Positions 53,242 through 62,250 of a stretch of 64,000 nucleotides of DNA are shown piece by piece. The DNA comes from CALLPQ01 sp964392325. GTDB taxonomy: Bacteria; Pseudomonadota; Alphaproteobacteria; Caulobacterales; Parvularculaceae. Each line of letters begins with the position of its first letter. The stretch's first letter is position 1. Both the position numbers and the translations under genes were made by a program. The notes beneath the pieces are model-generated. The model saw only the letters and a list, made by a program, of their open reading frames with translations. It ran no database searches and had not been told where the DNA came from. Location of the stretch: contig CAYMPJ010000002.1 of assembly GCA_964392325.1 (NCBI GenBank), positions 1 to 64,000 of the forward strand, read 5' to 3'.

Positions 53242-53263
53242 GAATTTATTCTCTAATAAATTC
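53242..53263. terminator. AT-rich hairpin at the sulfotransferase/YceI junction
   Basis: GAATTTATT, loop CTCT, AATAAATTC: a perfect nine-base stem that covers the last codons of the YceI gene. The stem is weak because it is almost all A and T, so a terminator role is doubtful. Confidence 0.35.
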
Positions 53264-53866
53264 GGCTTCTATTTCCAGCACGACATCATTGGTGATGATC
53301 CCTGCAAATTTTGATATGCCAAAATCCGTGCGATCTATAGTGGTTCTCGCCGAAAACCCGACAATATAAGCCGAACGCAAAATATCGCGGGCACCGCCAT
53401 TAAAGGTAACATCAAATGTAACCGGCTGAGTGATGCCATGTAATGTCAGATCACCGGTCATCGTGCCCGTATTATCACCGGTTAAGCTTATCGCATTGCT
53501 TTCAAAAACCGCTTGAGGAAACTGCACCGCGTCAAACCATTGCGGCCCCATCAATGTTTCGCCAAATTCATCATTCGCAATATCAAGGCTGGCCATATCG
53601 ATAATTGCCGATACACGCGCCGCGGTTACATCTTCTTCGTCAAAATCGAGACTCGCGGAAAATTTTTCGAACCGCCCGACATAATTGGAAAAACCAAGGT
53701 GATCGATTTTAAAGAGTAATGAGGCATGGGTTTCATCCAACCTGTAGGCCCCGCCCCGTAAAGCAGCGGCCTCATTATTTACACTTGGCGTCACGACAGA
53801 TGCACACCCTGTTACGAATAAGAGGGCAATCATTATAAACGGTGTAACTTTTAAAACTGATTTCAT
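53246..53866 (-). CDS. YceI-family lipoprotein
   Basis: The 206-residue precursor has a lipoprotein signal with the lipobox VTGC (Cys21). The mature part is a YceI lipocalin-like barrel, which binds isoprenoid or other lipids in the periplasm: YRLDETHASLLFKIDHLGFSNYVGRFEKFSASLDFD at the start, TGDLTLHGITQPVTFDVTFNGG, and ARTTIDRTDFGISKFAGIITNDVVLEIEAEF at the end. Most YceI proteins are soluble; the lipid anchor is a variation. It is monocistronic. Confidence 0.94.
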   Translation of the reverse strand: MKSVLKVTPFIMIALLFVTGCASVVTPSVNNEAAALRGGAYRLDETHASLLFKIDHLGFSNYVGRFEKFSASLDFDEEDVTAARVSAIIDMASLDIANDEFGETLMGPQWFDAVQFPQAVFESNAISLTGDNTGTMTGDLTLHGITQPVTFDVTFNGGARDILRSAYIVGFSARTTIDRTDFGISKFAGIITNDVVLEIEAEFIRE

Positions 53867-53999
53867 GAGACGCCTCTCTAATTCAAAAATTAAATTCTCT
53901 CAAAATTTCATATGTCAGGCCGCACCTAAGAACTAGCCATGCCTTTTTCATTTCAAATACTGCATCACTTTGAACACTGATAAGCAAGTCAAAACTTCT

Positions 54000-54866
54000 T
54001 TAGATAAATATGGCAACGCACTGCATGCCATCGGCAATCAATCTACCGTCCCTATTCCAGAAACGCATGCCTTGGCTTGAATATCCATTATTGGCCGCGG
54101 CCTGACGGGTTTCAATCTGATACCAGCCATCTTGGGTTATTGGTTCATTGATAATATTGAGCATCCAGTTCACCGAGCTAACCGGCCCCATCTTCTTGAA
54201 CATTGGCATTGCTGCTGGCGGCAGAACATCGGAAAGGGTCAGAAAGCTGGCCTCGCCCTGTCGGGACATGACATCCTTATGGCGCGACCAGGCACGGATA
54301 TATCCTTCATCAGATCCTGACAATGGCCGTGCGCCTTCAATCAACTGGGTTTGAAATTTTTGAAAGAATACTGGCAGCATGGATAAAAATTGTGCTGGCA
54401 CAAAATCTTCGACCTCATCGGGCGAAGTCGCCTCTGGGCCATCCAGCGCAACATTTATATGAGACTCGCGCTCGGCCCCAAATATAAAAACCGAACTTCC
54501 CACCATTTTTTCATCTGTATACACCTCAACCTGAATAGAGGTTACATTTTTTCCCTTACGCAACAATCTTGGAATAAAAACCGGCTCCGGCCCGACGGGG
54601 CCGATAAAATTAATTGTTGCTGAGCGCAAAGGGGGCAATTGGGGAAATGCGGTGCGTGCAACCTCAAGCGAGAGCCCAGCCGTAAGGCCGCCATAGGCGG
54701 TGCGCCCCTGACACCATTCGGGGGGAATAAAACACTGGCTGGCCCCTTCCTCCCTAGAAGGTTTCAACGTCTTTGCTAGCCCAGAAAATCCGGCAAGATC
54801 ACTTGCTTGATCACTCACGTATTTAAAATGTCCTCTAGAAGGCAGTAACCACTGCAAAAATTGCAT
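54000..54866 (-). CDS. Acyl-CoA thioesterase family protein (double hotdog)
   Basis: The protein of up to 288 residues resembles TesB-like double-hotdog thioesterases. GRTAYGGLTAGLSLEVARTAFP and PLRSATINFIGPVGPEPVFIPRLLRKGKNVTSIQVEVYTDEKMVGSSVFIFG form the first hotdog; the second carries SVNWMLNIINEP and NNGYSSQGMRFWNRDGRLIADGMQ. It probably hydrolyses acyl-CoA. The start is uncertain: the ATG at 54866 has a poor ribosome site, while a GTG at 54818 (giving VSDQASDL) is preceded by AGAGGA at long spacing. Monocistronic. Confidence 0.82.
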   Translation of the reverse strand: MQFLQWLLPSRGHFKYVSDQASDLAGFSGLAKTLKPSREEGASQCFIPPEWCQGRTAYGGLTAGLSLEVARTAFPQLPPLRSATINFIGPVGPEPVFIPRLLRKGKNVTSIQVEVYTDEKMVGSSVFIFGAERESHINVALDGPEATSPDEVEDFVPAQFLSMLPVFFQKFQTQLIEGARPLSGSDEGYIRAWSRHKDVMSRQGEASFLTLSDVLPPAAMPMFKKMGPVSSVNWMLNIINEPITQDGWYQIETRQAAANNGYSSQGMRFWNRDGRLIADGMQCVAIFI

Positions 54867-55011
54867 TCTCGTATATAATGATCACGCTATAGTGTTGACC
54901 AAATGGATCAAGCGATTTGAGCATATAAAAAATAACCTATAATATCGCTTTATAGATTTTCGCAGAAGTAATAGCGGCAGTAATATTCCAACCCGATTTT
55001 ACCCGGACCCT

Positions 55012-55395
55012 ATGCAGTTTTTTGTAAATTTTTTTGAATGGCTAAGCTTTGTCATACCTGCTGCCGCCCTCAGCATGGGCACCAGATATTTATGGCGTGG
55101 CTGGAATAAGCGCAGCCCAATTTACAAATTCGGCGCATGGCTGGGGGGGCTTATCACCATCGCTGGTGTCGGTTTTTTAGGGATGACACTTGCTATTAAA
55201 ATTCTCGATAGCCAATTGGAGACCTGTCGCACAACTGAAAATTATTATTCATGTGGAGAGAATGTTTTCTGGCTTGGCTATCCGGTGATTGTCCTACTGA
55301 TTTCTTTTGGATTTCTATTATTTGGGCCAGTGCTTTATAAAATCGCCCACACTCTTTTTGCGCAAATTACCAAGCCGAGCGTGAGTGGAAAATAG
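55012..55395 (+). CDS. Small membrane protein of unknown function
   Basis: A 127-residue protein with three predicted membrane spans (about residues 6-26, 42-66 and 90-115). Between the second and third is a loop with two cysteines (TCRTTENYYSCGEN) that may form a disulfide outside the cytoplasm. No family is recognised. It sits alone between the thioesterase and the DUF4175 gene. Confidence 0.6.
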   Translation: MQFFVNFFEWLSFVIPAAALSMGTRYLWRGWNKRSPIYKFGAWLGGLITIAGVGFLGMTLAIKILDSQLETCRTTENYYSCGENVFWLGYPVIVLLISFGFLLFGPVLYKIAHTLFAQITKPSVSGK

Positions 55396-55442
55396 ATTTT
55401 CAAAAACCATAATCGAACGCGGCGAAAAATCCAGGCCTTGCC

Positions 55443-58244
55443 TTAAAAAGCCTCTAGCAATCTTTCCAGATATTCTATTTCGTCCCGGGTGCGCCCCTGT
55501 TCACTCAATCGCTTGCGCAATTTTTCGATAATATTTTGCGTCAAAGCGGGATCAGACAAGCCGGGCACTTCAACACTGCCCTCGCCATTACCGGTCGGGC
55601 GCCCAAGGGGATCGCGGCCACTGGCTTCGCGGCTATCGCCTTCTCCCTGACCTTCGCCCTCACCTTCACCCTCACCGTCCTGATTGTCTGCTTCACGCGC
55701 TTGTTCTTCGGCCAAACGTTTCGCACCTTCGCGCAAATTGGCGATGGCCTCATCCATTGCGGTTGCAGCCCCATCAAAATCCTCTCCAGAGAGTGCATCT
55801 CTGGAAGCAAACATCTCGCGCAAAGCATTTTCAAAGGCGCTTTGTGCGGAAGCTGAATCTGATCCGCTGCCTGATTGATCATTCTCACCGGGCTGTCCTT
55901 GGCCGCTTTGTCCTTGGCCGTTCTGTCCGCGATTTTCCTCTTGCCCACTCTCTTGTCCGGATTGGCCTTCACCTTCAGAAGGGTTATTCCCCGCGCTGTT
56001 TCCTTGCCCGCTCTCTCTTAATTCATCGAGCAATTCCTCAAGGGAATTTGCAATATCTTGTTGTTCACGGGCAAGGTCATCACTATTTTCAGAAGACGGA
56101 CTATTTCCCCCACTACCGTCTTGGCCAAGAGCAAAATTATTGTCAGACAATTCACGTTGTCGGCCAATCAAATCTCCGACTTCTTCACTGGGTGTTTCGG
56201 GCTCACTATCGGGCGCACCGGGTAATCCGCCCTCACCGCCAGAACTCTCGGTCAGTTTCAAGTTTTGCAATAAGCTTTCAAGATCGCCCAGCAATTGACG
56301 CGCCGCATTATTAGCGCCCCCTTCCGAAAGATCACCGATCCCGTCCAGCATTTCCTGTATTGTGTCTTGTCCGATCTGATCACCGCCACCGCCGCCCTCT
56401 TCGGTAATACCAGCGGCCGCGAGCGCTTGCAGATATTGTTGAATAGCGCTTTGCAATTCTAAAGTGTTTTCATCAATTTCACTTTGCGGCGCATTCGCCT
56501 CAAGGCTTGCACGAAGCGCTTCAATGGCCGCATCCAACCGACGCCGGGCTAGCTCAAGAGCTGTATCTTCAAGTTCCAATGCAAGCGGCCAGAAATATTC
56601 AATTGTGTCTTCATACTGATCATCTCGCTGACGCTGCACACGCCAAAAGGCATCGCGTAGTAATAAATATTCTGCCGTGCTTTCGGAAAAAATTTCGGGC
56701 AATACTGTTACCGCCTGAAAAGCATCGCGTACTTTTTGAACTTTCTCCGGAGCAACAGCCAAATTTTGGCGTTGCTCGATAACTGATTTTGCGAGCGGGT
56801 TAAAAAATTCCTTGGTGGGAATGGTAAAATCTTTCTCGCTGCTCTCTCCCGGTTGGGCAGCGCCATCAAGGACGATTATTTTTGCAATTACATCCAATCC
56901 GGCCCACGGATCGCTTTTTAAGGACACACCGATCTTGCGCTCTCCGCTTTGGCCTTGTGAGCCATCAAGCACAACCGAGCGAACAGAGTTCAACGCATAA
57001 TCACCAATATCGGGCGCATCGAGGGGGCGGCCCTGATCAGGGTTTAGTCGAAACTGCAATACAGCACTGGCGGCGCCATAATCATCTTCAAAGCTGTAAT
57101 GAAAAACCATGTTTTCATTATTATCCAAAACCGGCTCACTCAGGATTTCAACAATTGGCGCGGTGTCTTCAATCACCAAAACCGGCCACGAGCCAGAACG
57201 CGGACCGAGCTTTAAAGCGATCAAACCGTTTTCGACAATCTCGAATTCCAGCCGTTCTGCGTTTCGATCTTTTGCCCTTACTTTCGATTGCGCTTGTGCC
57301 CGTGCTTCTGATTGTGCTGATGAAGGGTCGGCATCCTCATCATCATCCTGTTTGGCTTTAATAGTGTAGCGTTTCTCGTCGCCATCTACATAACTCAGCT
57401 TCACGCCGCGTCGTCCATTAACTTGGGCGATCAGTTTAGACCCTTGTGGGACACTGACCTGATCAGCAAGGTCTGGAAATGCATCACCGCCGCGCACCAG
57501 CTGCATTGGTGCAAGTCCGGTATATGAAGGGGGTTCAATCCACATATCAATTCGGCTTGCCACCGATTGACTGGCGCTTCCCGGCATAAACATGCCCGAC
57601 AAGCGATACCAGCGCTCGGAACCGGCAGCAATTGAACTGATAATCAAAAGCCCTAACACCACAAAACGCAACGCATACGGATCACGGGCATCAGCTGTCG
57701 AGAGAGGGCTGTTAATTCTGGTTTTTTTAACCGCCCGTTTCATTTGCTCCTGATGGGCCTGCCATAATTGTTGGCTCTCCCTATTCAGGGCAGTATTGCC
57801 GTCTTGAAAGCCCTCTATCTTTTGGGCTGCGCTCTCGGTCCACAATGTCTGACCAGAGCTCTCTTGGGCTTGTTTTTGGATAGCAGCAGGATCGAAGGGC
57901 CGATCTTCCAGCGATTGTAACGGGGCATGCTCGAACGCACTGTCTTTTTCAAGTCGCACGAGCCCTGCGCGTCTGGAAGGCCAGATAAACTCACCCTTTA
58001 ATTTTACCGCCATGAATACGGTTATAACGAGCCCCAAACCAAGCAAGGCCCAATGAACCGCCGGAGGCACAACCGCCCAAACCCCAAACAGGCTCAAAAT
58101 AGTCAACACACATATCGGAGCAAGAATTGGCAGGCTGGCAGGCCAAGCTTTTTCCCAAAACAAGACACACCGCGCCGCAAAAACCCGCAAAAAGGGGGCC
58201 GAGTGTTTCACTTTGGAACGGTTTTCAAGGTCTGACATGGTCAT
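55443..58244 (-). CDS. TIGR02302/DUF4175 family membrane protein
   Basis: The 933-residue protein belongs to a family found in alphaproteobacteria. It begins with two membrane spans (about residues 35-80) and a third near residue 195 (LRFVVLGLLIISSIA). A periplasmic domain follows with MWIEPPSYTGLAPM, DTAPIVEILSEPV and VFHYSFEDDYG, then a long helical Glu/Ala-rich stretch and a low-complexity tail (about residues 690-890) of Gly, Gln, Ser, Glu and Asn. The C-terminus (IIEKLRKRLSEQGRTRDEIEYLERLLEAF) is characteristic. The function of the family is not known to me; envelope association is inferred. Confidence 0.92.
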   Translation of the reverse strand: MTMSDLENRSKVKHSAPFLRVFAARCVLFWEKAWPASLPILAPICVLTILSLFGVWAVVPPAVHWALLGLGLVITVFMAVKLKGEFIWPSRRAGLVRLEKDSAFEHAPLQSLEDRPFDPAAIQKQAQESSGQTLWTESAAQKIEGFQDGNTALNRESQQLWQAHQEQMKRAVKKTRINSPLSTADARDPYALRFVVLGLLIISSIAAGSERWYRLSGMFMPGSASQSVASRIDMWIEPPSYTGLAPMQLVRGGDAFPDLADQVSVPQGSKLIAQVNGRRGVKLSYVDGDEKRYTIKAKQDDDEDADPSSAQSEARAQAQSKVRAKDRNAERLEFEIVENGLIALKLGPRSGSWPVLVIEDTAPIVEILSEPVLDNNENMVFHYSFEDDYGAASAVLQFRLNPDQGRPLDAPDIGDYALNSVRSVVLDGSQGQSGERKIGVSLKSDPWAGLDVIAKIIVLDGAAQPGESSEKDFTIPTKEFFNPLAKSVIEQRQNLAVAPEKVQKVRDAFQAVTVLPEIFSESTAEYLLLRDAFWRVQRQRDDQYEDTIEYFWPLALELEDTALELARRRLDAAIEALRASLEANAPQSEIDENTLELQSAIQQYLQALAAAGITEEGGGGGDQIGQDTIQEMLDGIGDLSEGGANNAARQLLGDLESLLQNLKLTESSGGEGGLPGAPDSEPETPSEEVGDLIGRQRELSDNNFALGQDGSGGNSPSSENSDDLAREQQDIANSLEELLDELRESGQGNSAGNNPSEGEGQSGQESGQEENRGQNGQGQSGQGQPGENDQSGSGSDSASAQSAFENALREMFASRDALSGEDFDGAATAMDEAIANLREGAKRLAEEQAREADNQDGEGEGEGEGQGEGDSREASGRDPLGRPTGNGEGSVEVPGLSDPALTQNIIEKLRKRLSEQGRTRDEIEYLERLLEAF

Positions 58245-58362
58245 GATACTTGCAATCTATACCAATCGTTGGGGCAAATCATCAACTGTGGGACTGATTT
58301 TATCGCGCAAACCCATCACATGATCGTATTGAGATAATAATAACTTTTGGGAAAAGACATTC

Positions 58363-58740
58363 ATGTTTTCTATTCTATCTGCCAAGCGGCGACGCCATCT
58401 GGTTAAACTGGCCGAAATCGCACGCCAAAACGGTTTAAACCGCACACTCGCGGTTATTTTGGTGGTTTTCTATAATATCGTTGGTTTTACTGATATTTTA
58501 TCAACAGAATACGCAATCAAGTCAGGGGCCGCTGTGGAAGCTAATCCCCTGATGCGTTCCGCGATGGAGAGCTTTTCATGGGCCGAGGGTTGGGTGCTCT
58601 TGAAATTGACACTGCAATTTACCGTCACGGCGATGGTTCTTTGGTTCCCCAACCGCACGGTAATGAGCCTTTTTGCCACCGTGGCAACACTCAATGCACT
58701 GATTGTGATTAACAATCTGTCGATTGCGAATATTCTCTAG
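58363..58740 (+). CDS. DUF5658-like small membrane protein
   Basis: The 125-residue protein has a basic N-terminus (residues 6-30) and three hydrophobic segments. The segment TDILSTEYAIKSGAAVEANPLMR, with its short Glu-Ala-Asn-Pro block, is the recognisable part of the DUF5658 family. Function unknown. It converges with hpt, leaving 4 bp. Confidence 0.75.
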   Translation: MFSILSAKRRRHLVKLAEIARQNGLNRTLAVILVVFYNIVGFTDILSTEYAIKSGAAVEANPLMRSAMESFSWAEGWVLLKLTLQFTVTAMVLWFPNRTVMSLFATVATLNALIVINNLSIANIL

Positions 58741-58744
58741 GGCC

Positions 58745-59257
58745 TTAAAGAGCGCCGATAAAGTCTAAACCGCGCTTGCGGCCATCATCATCCATGCCGT
58801 AGCCGACCAGAAAATCATCTGCGCCGGCTTCAAAGCCGACATATTCTGCATCAATATCCTCGCCGCGTCCGGTATTTTTGCGCACCAACACAGCCAATTT
58901 AACCGCTGCTGCGCCGCGATCCATCACCATGCGTTTGGCAAAGTGCAAGGAACGCCCGGTATCAAGGACGTCATCAACCAGAAGGACGGTTTTGCCGGTT
59001 AGATCCAGAGAGAAATCCTTTAGAAGGGTGACAACTCCGGAAGAACTTCTCGCTCCCCCATAGGAAGAGAGCTGGACAAAATCCACATCCGGGTCATGAC
59101 CATTGAGCGTAATCGCACGCAGCAAATCAGCGGCAAAAATAAAGGCCCCTGTCAGTACTGGTGCCATGACCAGATCTCTGGGCATTTCCTGCGTGATTTG
59201 CACAGCCATCTCATCTGTACGAGCGGCGATTTCTTCTTTTGTAAATAGGATTTTCAT
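58745..59257 (-). CDS. hpt: Hypoxanthine phosphoribosyltransferase
   Basis: Hpt joins hypoxanthine or guanine to PRPP in purine salvage. The 170-residue protein has the PRPP motif VLLVDDVLDTGRSL (residues 91-104), and DLVMAPVLTGAFIFAADLLRAI and a flexible loop with SSYGGARSSSGVV before it. The frame is open upstream to 59575, but the ATG at 59257 gives the standard length and begins with MKILFTKEEIAAR, typical for the family. The upstream extension has no homology signal and is not included. Confidence 0.95.
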   Translation of the reverse strand: MKILFTKEEIAARTDEMAVQITQEMPRDLVMAPVLTGAFIFAADLLRAITLNGHDPDVDFVQLSSYGGARSSSGVVTLLKDFSLDLTGKTVLLVDDVLDTGRSLHFAKRMVMDRGAAAVKLAVLVRKNTGRGEDIDAEYVGFEAGADDFLVGYGMDDDGRKRGLDFIGAL

Positions 59258-59415
59258 GGCATCGGGGTTTAGTGACTTTTCCGGGAAAGGGAAAGTAGAA
59301 AGTTTCCCCACCTTTTTGATCGGGTACAAAGCAAGACTGTTTGCACACAAATTCCACTGACAAAATGTAGAGAACTCATCTTGCGATAAAATCACAATAT
59401 GTTTAGGGTGCCGAT

Positions 59416-59838
59416 ATGAGACAAAAAACGCTGCATATTTTGGACAAAAATACCCTGTTAAGTGCAATACTCTTATTTGCGCTAAGCTTTTTTGTGACTC
59501 TACAAATCGGCGAATTCTCTCACAATCAAACATCATCTCACGATGAGCATGAGTGTGAACTTTGCCTGGTTGCAAGTCGCGATCATAAAAACAAGAAAGC
59601 AGCGAAAAATTTTCAGTGGGACGCGGGCAACGACCCGATTACTGAACCGTTCTCCACTCAGACAGCTAGCGATAACAGCGATACGGATAATCTAACTTCA
59701 TTCTTCTTGTTGGCTCTCAATGATCAAGCCGTCGTTGACACCGGCCATATTAAACATTTTGCGTCCCTTCGTGATCGAAGGCCGGTTAAAAGCCTTGCTC
59801 GCAATAGCTCTGCTCCGCGCGCGCCCCCTCTCTCCTAA
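59416..59838 (+). CDS. Small anchored protein with His/Cys motif beside the TonB receptor
   Basis: The 140-residue protein has one N-terminal hydrophobic segment (about residues 12-32) and then HNQTSSHDEHECELC, a cluster of His, Glu and two Cys (CxxC) that could bind a metal. The C-terminus is RNSSAPRAPPLS. This layout resembles small DUF2946-type proteins often encoded beside TonB-dependent metal receptors. It is 98 bp ahead of the receptor gene on the same strand, so probably in one operon. Metal handling is inference. Confidence 0.65.
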   Translation: MRQKTLHILDKNTLLSAILLFALSFFVTLQIGEFSHNQTSSHDEHECELCLVASRDHKNKKAAKNFQWDAGNDPITEPFSTQTASDNSDTDNLTSFFLLALNDQAVVDTGHIKHFASLRDRRPVKSLARNSSAPRAPPLS

Positions 59839-59936
59839 ACCATTCTAGCCTTTAAAATTTGCTGATGACGCAATCAATTTGCGTTGCCCGCATCTGTTTA
59901 TTCTTAAATGATTTAGTAAAATCGAGAGTTATACCC

Positions 59937-62147
59937 ATGAAAAAATTCAATACACACCGCTTCACACGCCTTGCAAAACCAGCCCTTCTGTCTGGCATAG
60001 CCTTGTCAGTTTTCGCGCCGATCGCAAACGCCCAACAAGATGATCTTGAACCACAACATATCGATCTTGATGAGATCATTGTAACAGCCTCGCCCTTCTC
60101 TAGAGCCCTTGGACAAACCATTTCCGGTGTCTCGGTTCTTGATGGGGAAGCCCTATTGGAACAAGCGGAGAATTCGATTGGCGAGACTTTGAGTTCGCAG
60201 CCTGGCATTTCCTCAACCGCTTTTGGCGCCGGCGCATCGCGGCCTATTATTCGCGGTCTTGGCGGAGATAGAATCCGGGTTCTTGAAGATAGCATCGGCA
60301 CTTTCGATGCTGCGCAAACCAGTCCCGATCATGCGGTTCCGGTAGAACCTGCCCTCGCCCAGAGGGTGGAAGTCTTTCGCGGCGCTGCCTCGCTTTTATA
60401 TGGTAGCTCTGCTGCTGGCGGTGTGGTGAATGTTGATACCGGCAAAATCCCGTCAGAACTGCCCGAAGGCGGCATTGACGGGGCTGTCCGCTATGGCCAT
60501 TCAACGGTGAATAATGGCGATGAAGTCGCTATTGGCGTAAATCTCGCGGCAAGTAACAATATTGTTCTGCATGGGGAGTTTGCGTTTCGGGATACCGATG
60601 ATTACGACATCCCCGGCCTTAATGGATCGCAAGCTCTGATTGATGCATTTACAGCCGCCGCCGCAGAAGAAAATGAAACCTTTGATGCGGAAGAAGAATT
60701 CACAGATGGGTTCGTACCCAATAGTGATTTACGCACAACCAATGGCGCTGGCGGCATATCCTATATTTTTGATGGACCGGTAGAAGGCTTTCTCGGTTTT
60801 TCTGTCTCTCGTATCGCTAGCAATTATGCCATCCCTGAAGGCATCTTGACCGAAGAAGATCTTGAAGAAGAAGAGGAAGGCGAAGAAGGCGAAGAGGGGG
60901 AGGAAGAGGGCGAAGAGGAAGGCATTCGCATTGACCTTGATCAGATACGCTATGATCTAAAAGGTGAGTTTGCCGGTGACTTTGGTCTCTTTGAAAAAAT
61001 TAAACTCCGCGTCGGTTATGGCAATTATCAGCACGCCGAAGTTGAGGGCGATGAAATTGCAACCTTCTTTGAAAATGATGAAGTTGAAGGTCGCGCAGAA
61101 GTCGTCACACGTCCATTCGCAATTGGCGGCGGTGAACTGCGCGGCGCATACGGTATTCAGGGGCGCTTTCGTGACTTTTCCGCTCTTGGTGCAGAAGCAT
61201 TTGTTCCCCCTTCCGAACAAACACAGATTGGCATTTTTGCCCTTCATGATTATCGCGCGGGGAATTTATTGATCGATCTTGCCTTGCGATATGAGAATGT
61301 AAGTAATTCGACCGACACTTTTGTTGCCGAGGAAGATGGTGAAGAATTCCCGATCGATAATGACTTCAATCTCTTTAGTGTTTCTGGCGGGGTTGGATAT
61401 CAAGTAACGCCGGCGGTCTTTGTGGGCGTTAATGGCTCTCGTACAGAACGCGCCCCATCTCTTGAGGAAAGCCTATCTTTCGGCCCCCACCTTGCGACCC
61501 AAAGTTTTGAAGCGGGTGATCCAAACCTTGGGGTAGAAACCGCAACCGGCGTTGAAGCAACGATACGCGGAGACTTTGGTCCCCTCAAACTGATCCTTAA
61601 TGGATTTTACACCAGCTATGACAATTTCATCTTTGAAGCTGAAACTGGTGAATTCCTCGATGGTCTGCCCGTGTTCCAGTTTACCGGAACCGATGCAGAA
61701 TTTCGCGGCTTTGAAGCGCAAGCTGATTTAGATTTTGGATCATTTGAAAGTGCAACATTTGGCGCGGTTAATTTTGCTGGATATGCACAAGCCGATTTGG
61801 TGCGCGCAACCGCCTCAGATCTGGATAATCCAAATATCCCGCGTATTCCACCACTGTCGAGCCAGTTTGGCCTCTCTGCGGACAGTCAACTGATCTCGCT
61901 GCGTGGTGAAGTTCAATATGTGACGGCTCAAGACAATATAGCAGCCTTTGAGCTTCCAACGGAGTCCTATGTGTTCCTGAATAGTTACCTGACGTTCAGA
62001 CCATTTGGAGCAAGCAATAATATATCTTTTCAACTGCGCGCCAAAAACATCACCAATAATGAGGGACGGGTAGCAGCGTCTTTCCTAAAAGACACAACCC
62101 CCTTGCCGGGCCGTGATATTCGCTTCTCGGTACATGCAGGGTTTTAA
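59937..62147 (+). CDS. TonB-dependent outer-membrane receptor, probably metal-related
   Basis: The protein of about 736 residues takes up a ligand across the outer membrane using TonB energy. A signal peptide ends near IANAQ. A TonB box-like IIVTASPF is followed by the plug domain (SVLDGEALLEQAENSIGETLSSQPGISSTAFGAGASRPIIRGLGGDRIRVL) and a barrel that ends ITNNEGRVAASFLKDTTPLPGRDIRFSVHAGF. The pattern resembles ZnuD-type receptors. An extracellular loop near residues 304-330 is almost only Glu and Gly, encoded by gaa/gga/ggc repeats. I prefer the ATG at 59937; the frame upstream has no signal peptide. Confidence 0.92.
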   Translation: MKKFNTHRFTRLAKPALLSGIALSVFAPIANAQQDDLEPQHIDLDEIIVTASPFSRALGQTISGVSVLDGEALLEQAENSIGETLSSQPGISSTAFGAGASRPIIRGLGGDRIRVLEDSIGTFDAAQTSPDHAVPVEPALAQRVEVFRGAASLLYGSSAAGGVVNVDTGKIPSELPEGGIDGAVRYGHSTVNNGDEVAIGVNLAASNNIVLHGEFAFRDTDDYDIPGLNGSQALIDAFTAAAAEENETFDAEEEFTDGFVPNSDLRTTNGAGGISYIFDGPVEGFLGFSVSRIASNYAIPEGILTEEDLEEEEEGEEGEEGEEEGEEEGIRIDLDQIRYDLKGEFAGDFGLFEKIKLRVGYGNYQHAEVEGDEIATFFENDEVEGRAEVVTRPFAIGGGELRGAYGIQGRFRDFSALGAEAFVPPSEQTQIGIFALHDYRAGNLLIDLALRYENVSNSTDTFVAEEDGEEFPIDNDFNLFSVSGGVGYQVTPAVFVGVNGSRTERAPSLEESLSFGPHLATQSFEAGDPNLGVETATGVEATIRGDFGPLKLILNGFYTSYDNFIFEAETGEFLDGLPVFQFTGTDAEFRGFEAQADLDFGSFESATFGAVNFAGYAQADLVRATASDLDNPNIPRIPPLSSQFGLSADSQLISLRGEVQYVTAQDNIAAFELPTESYVFLNSYLTFRPFGASNNISFQLRAKNITNNEGRVAASFLKDTTPLPGRDIRFSVHAGF

Positions 62148-62186
62148 AACCAAGTCGCCGTAAAATAGCACGGCAACCAACAAACA

Positions 62187-62212
62187 AGCATCCTCGCGCA
62201 AGCGGGGATGCT
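62187..62212 (-). terminator. Hairpin between the TonB receptor and lytic transglycosylase genes
   Basis: AGCATCCTCGC, loop GCAA, GCGGGGATGCT is an 11-bp stem with one wobble pair. On the minus strand it is followed by a T-rich run (TGTTTGTTGG), so it most likely ends the transglycosylase transcript; on the plus strand no T-run follows. Confidence 0.7.
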
Positions 62213-62250
62213 CCTGCCCAAACAAAACATAATCAGGGCTTTTCTTCTTT

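Noticed and set aside
59258..59575. N-terminal extension of hpt
   Set aside because: The extra 106 residues have no homology signal and the ATG at 59257 gives the normal Hpt start and length.
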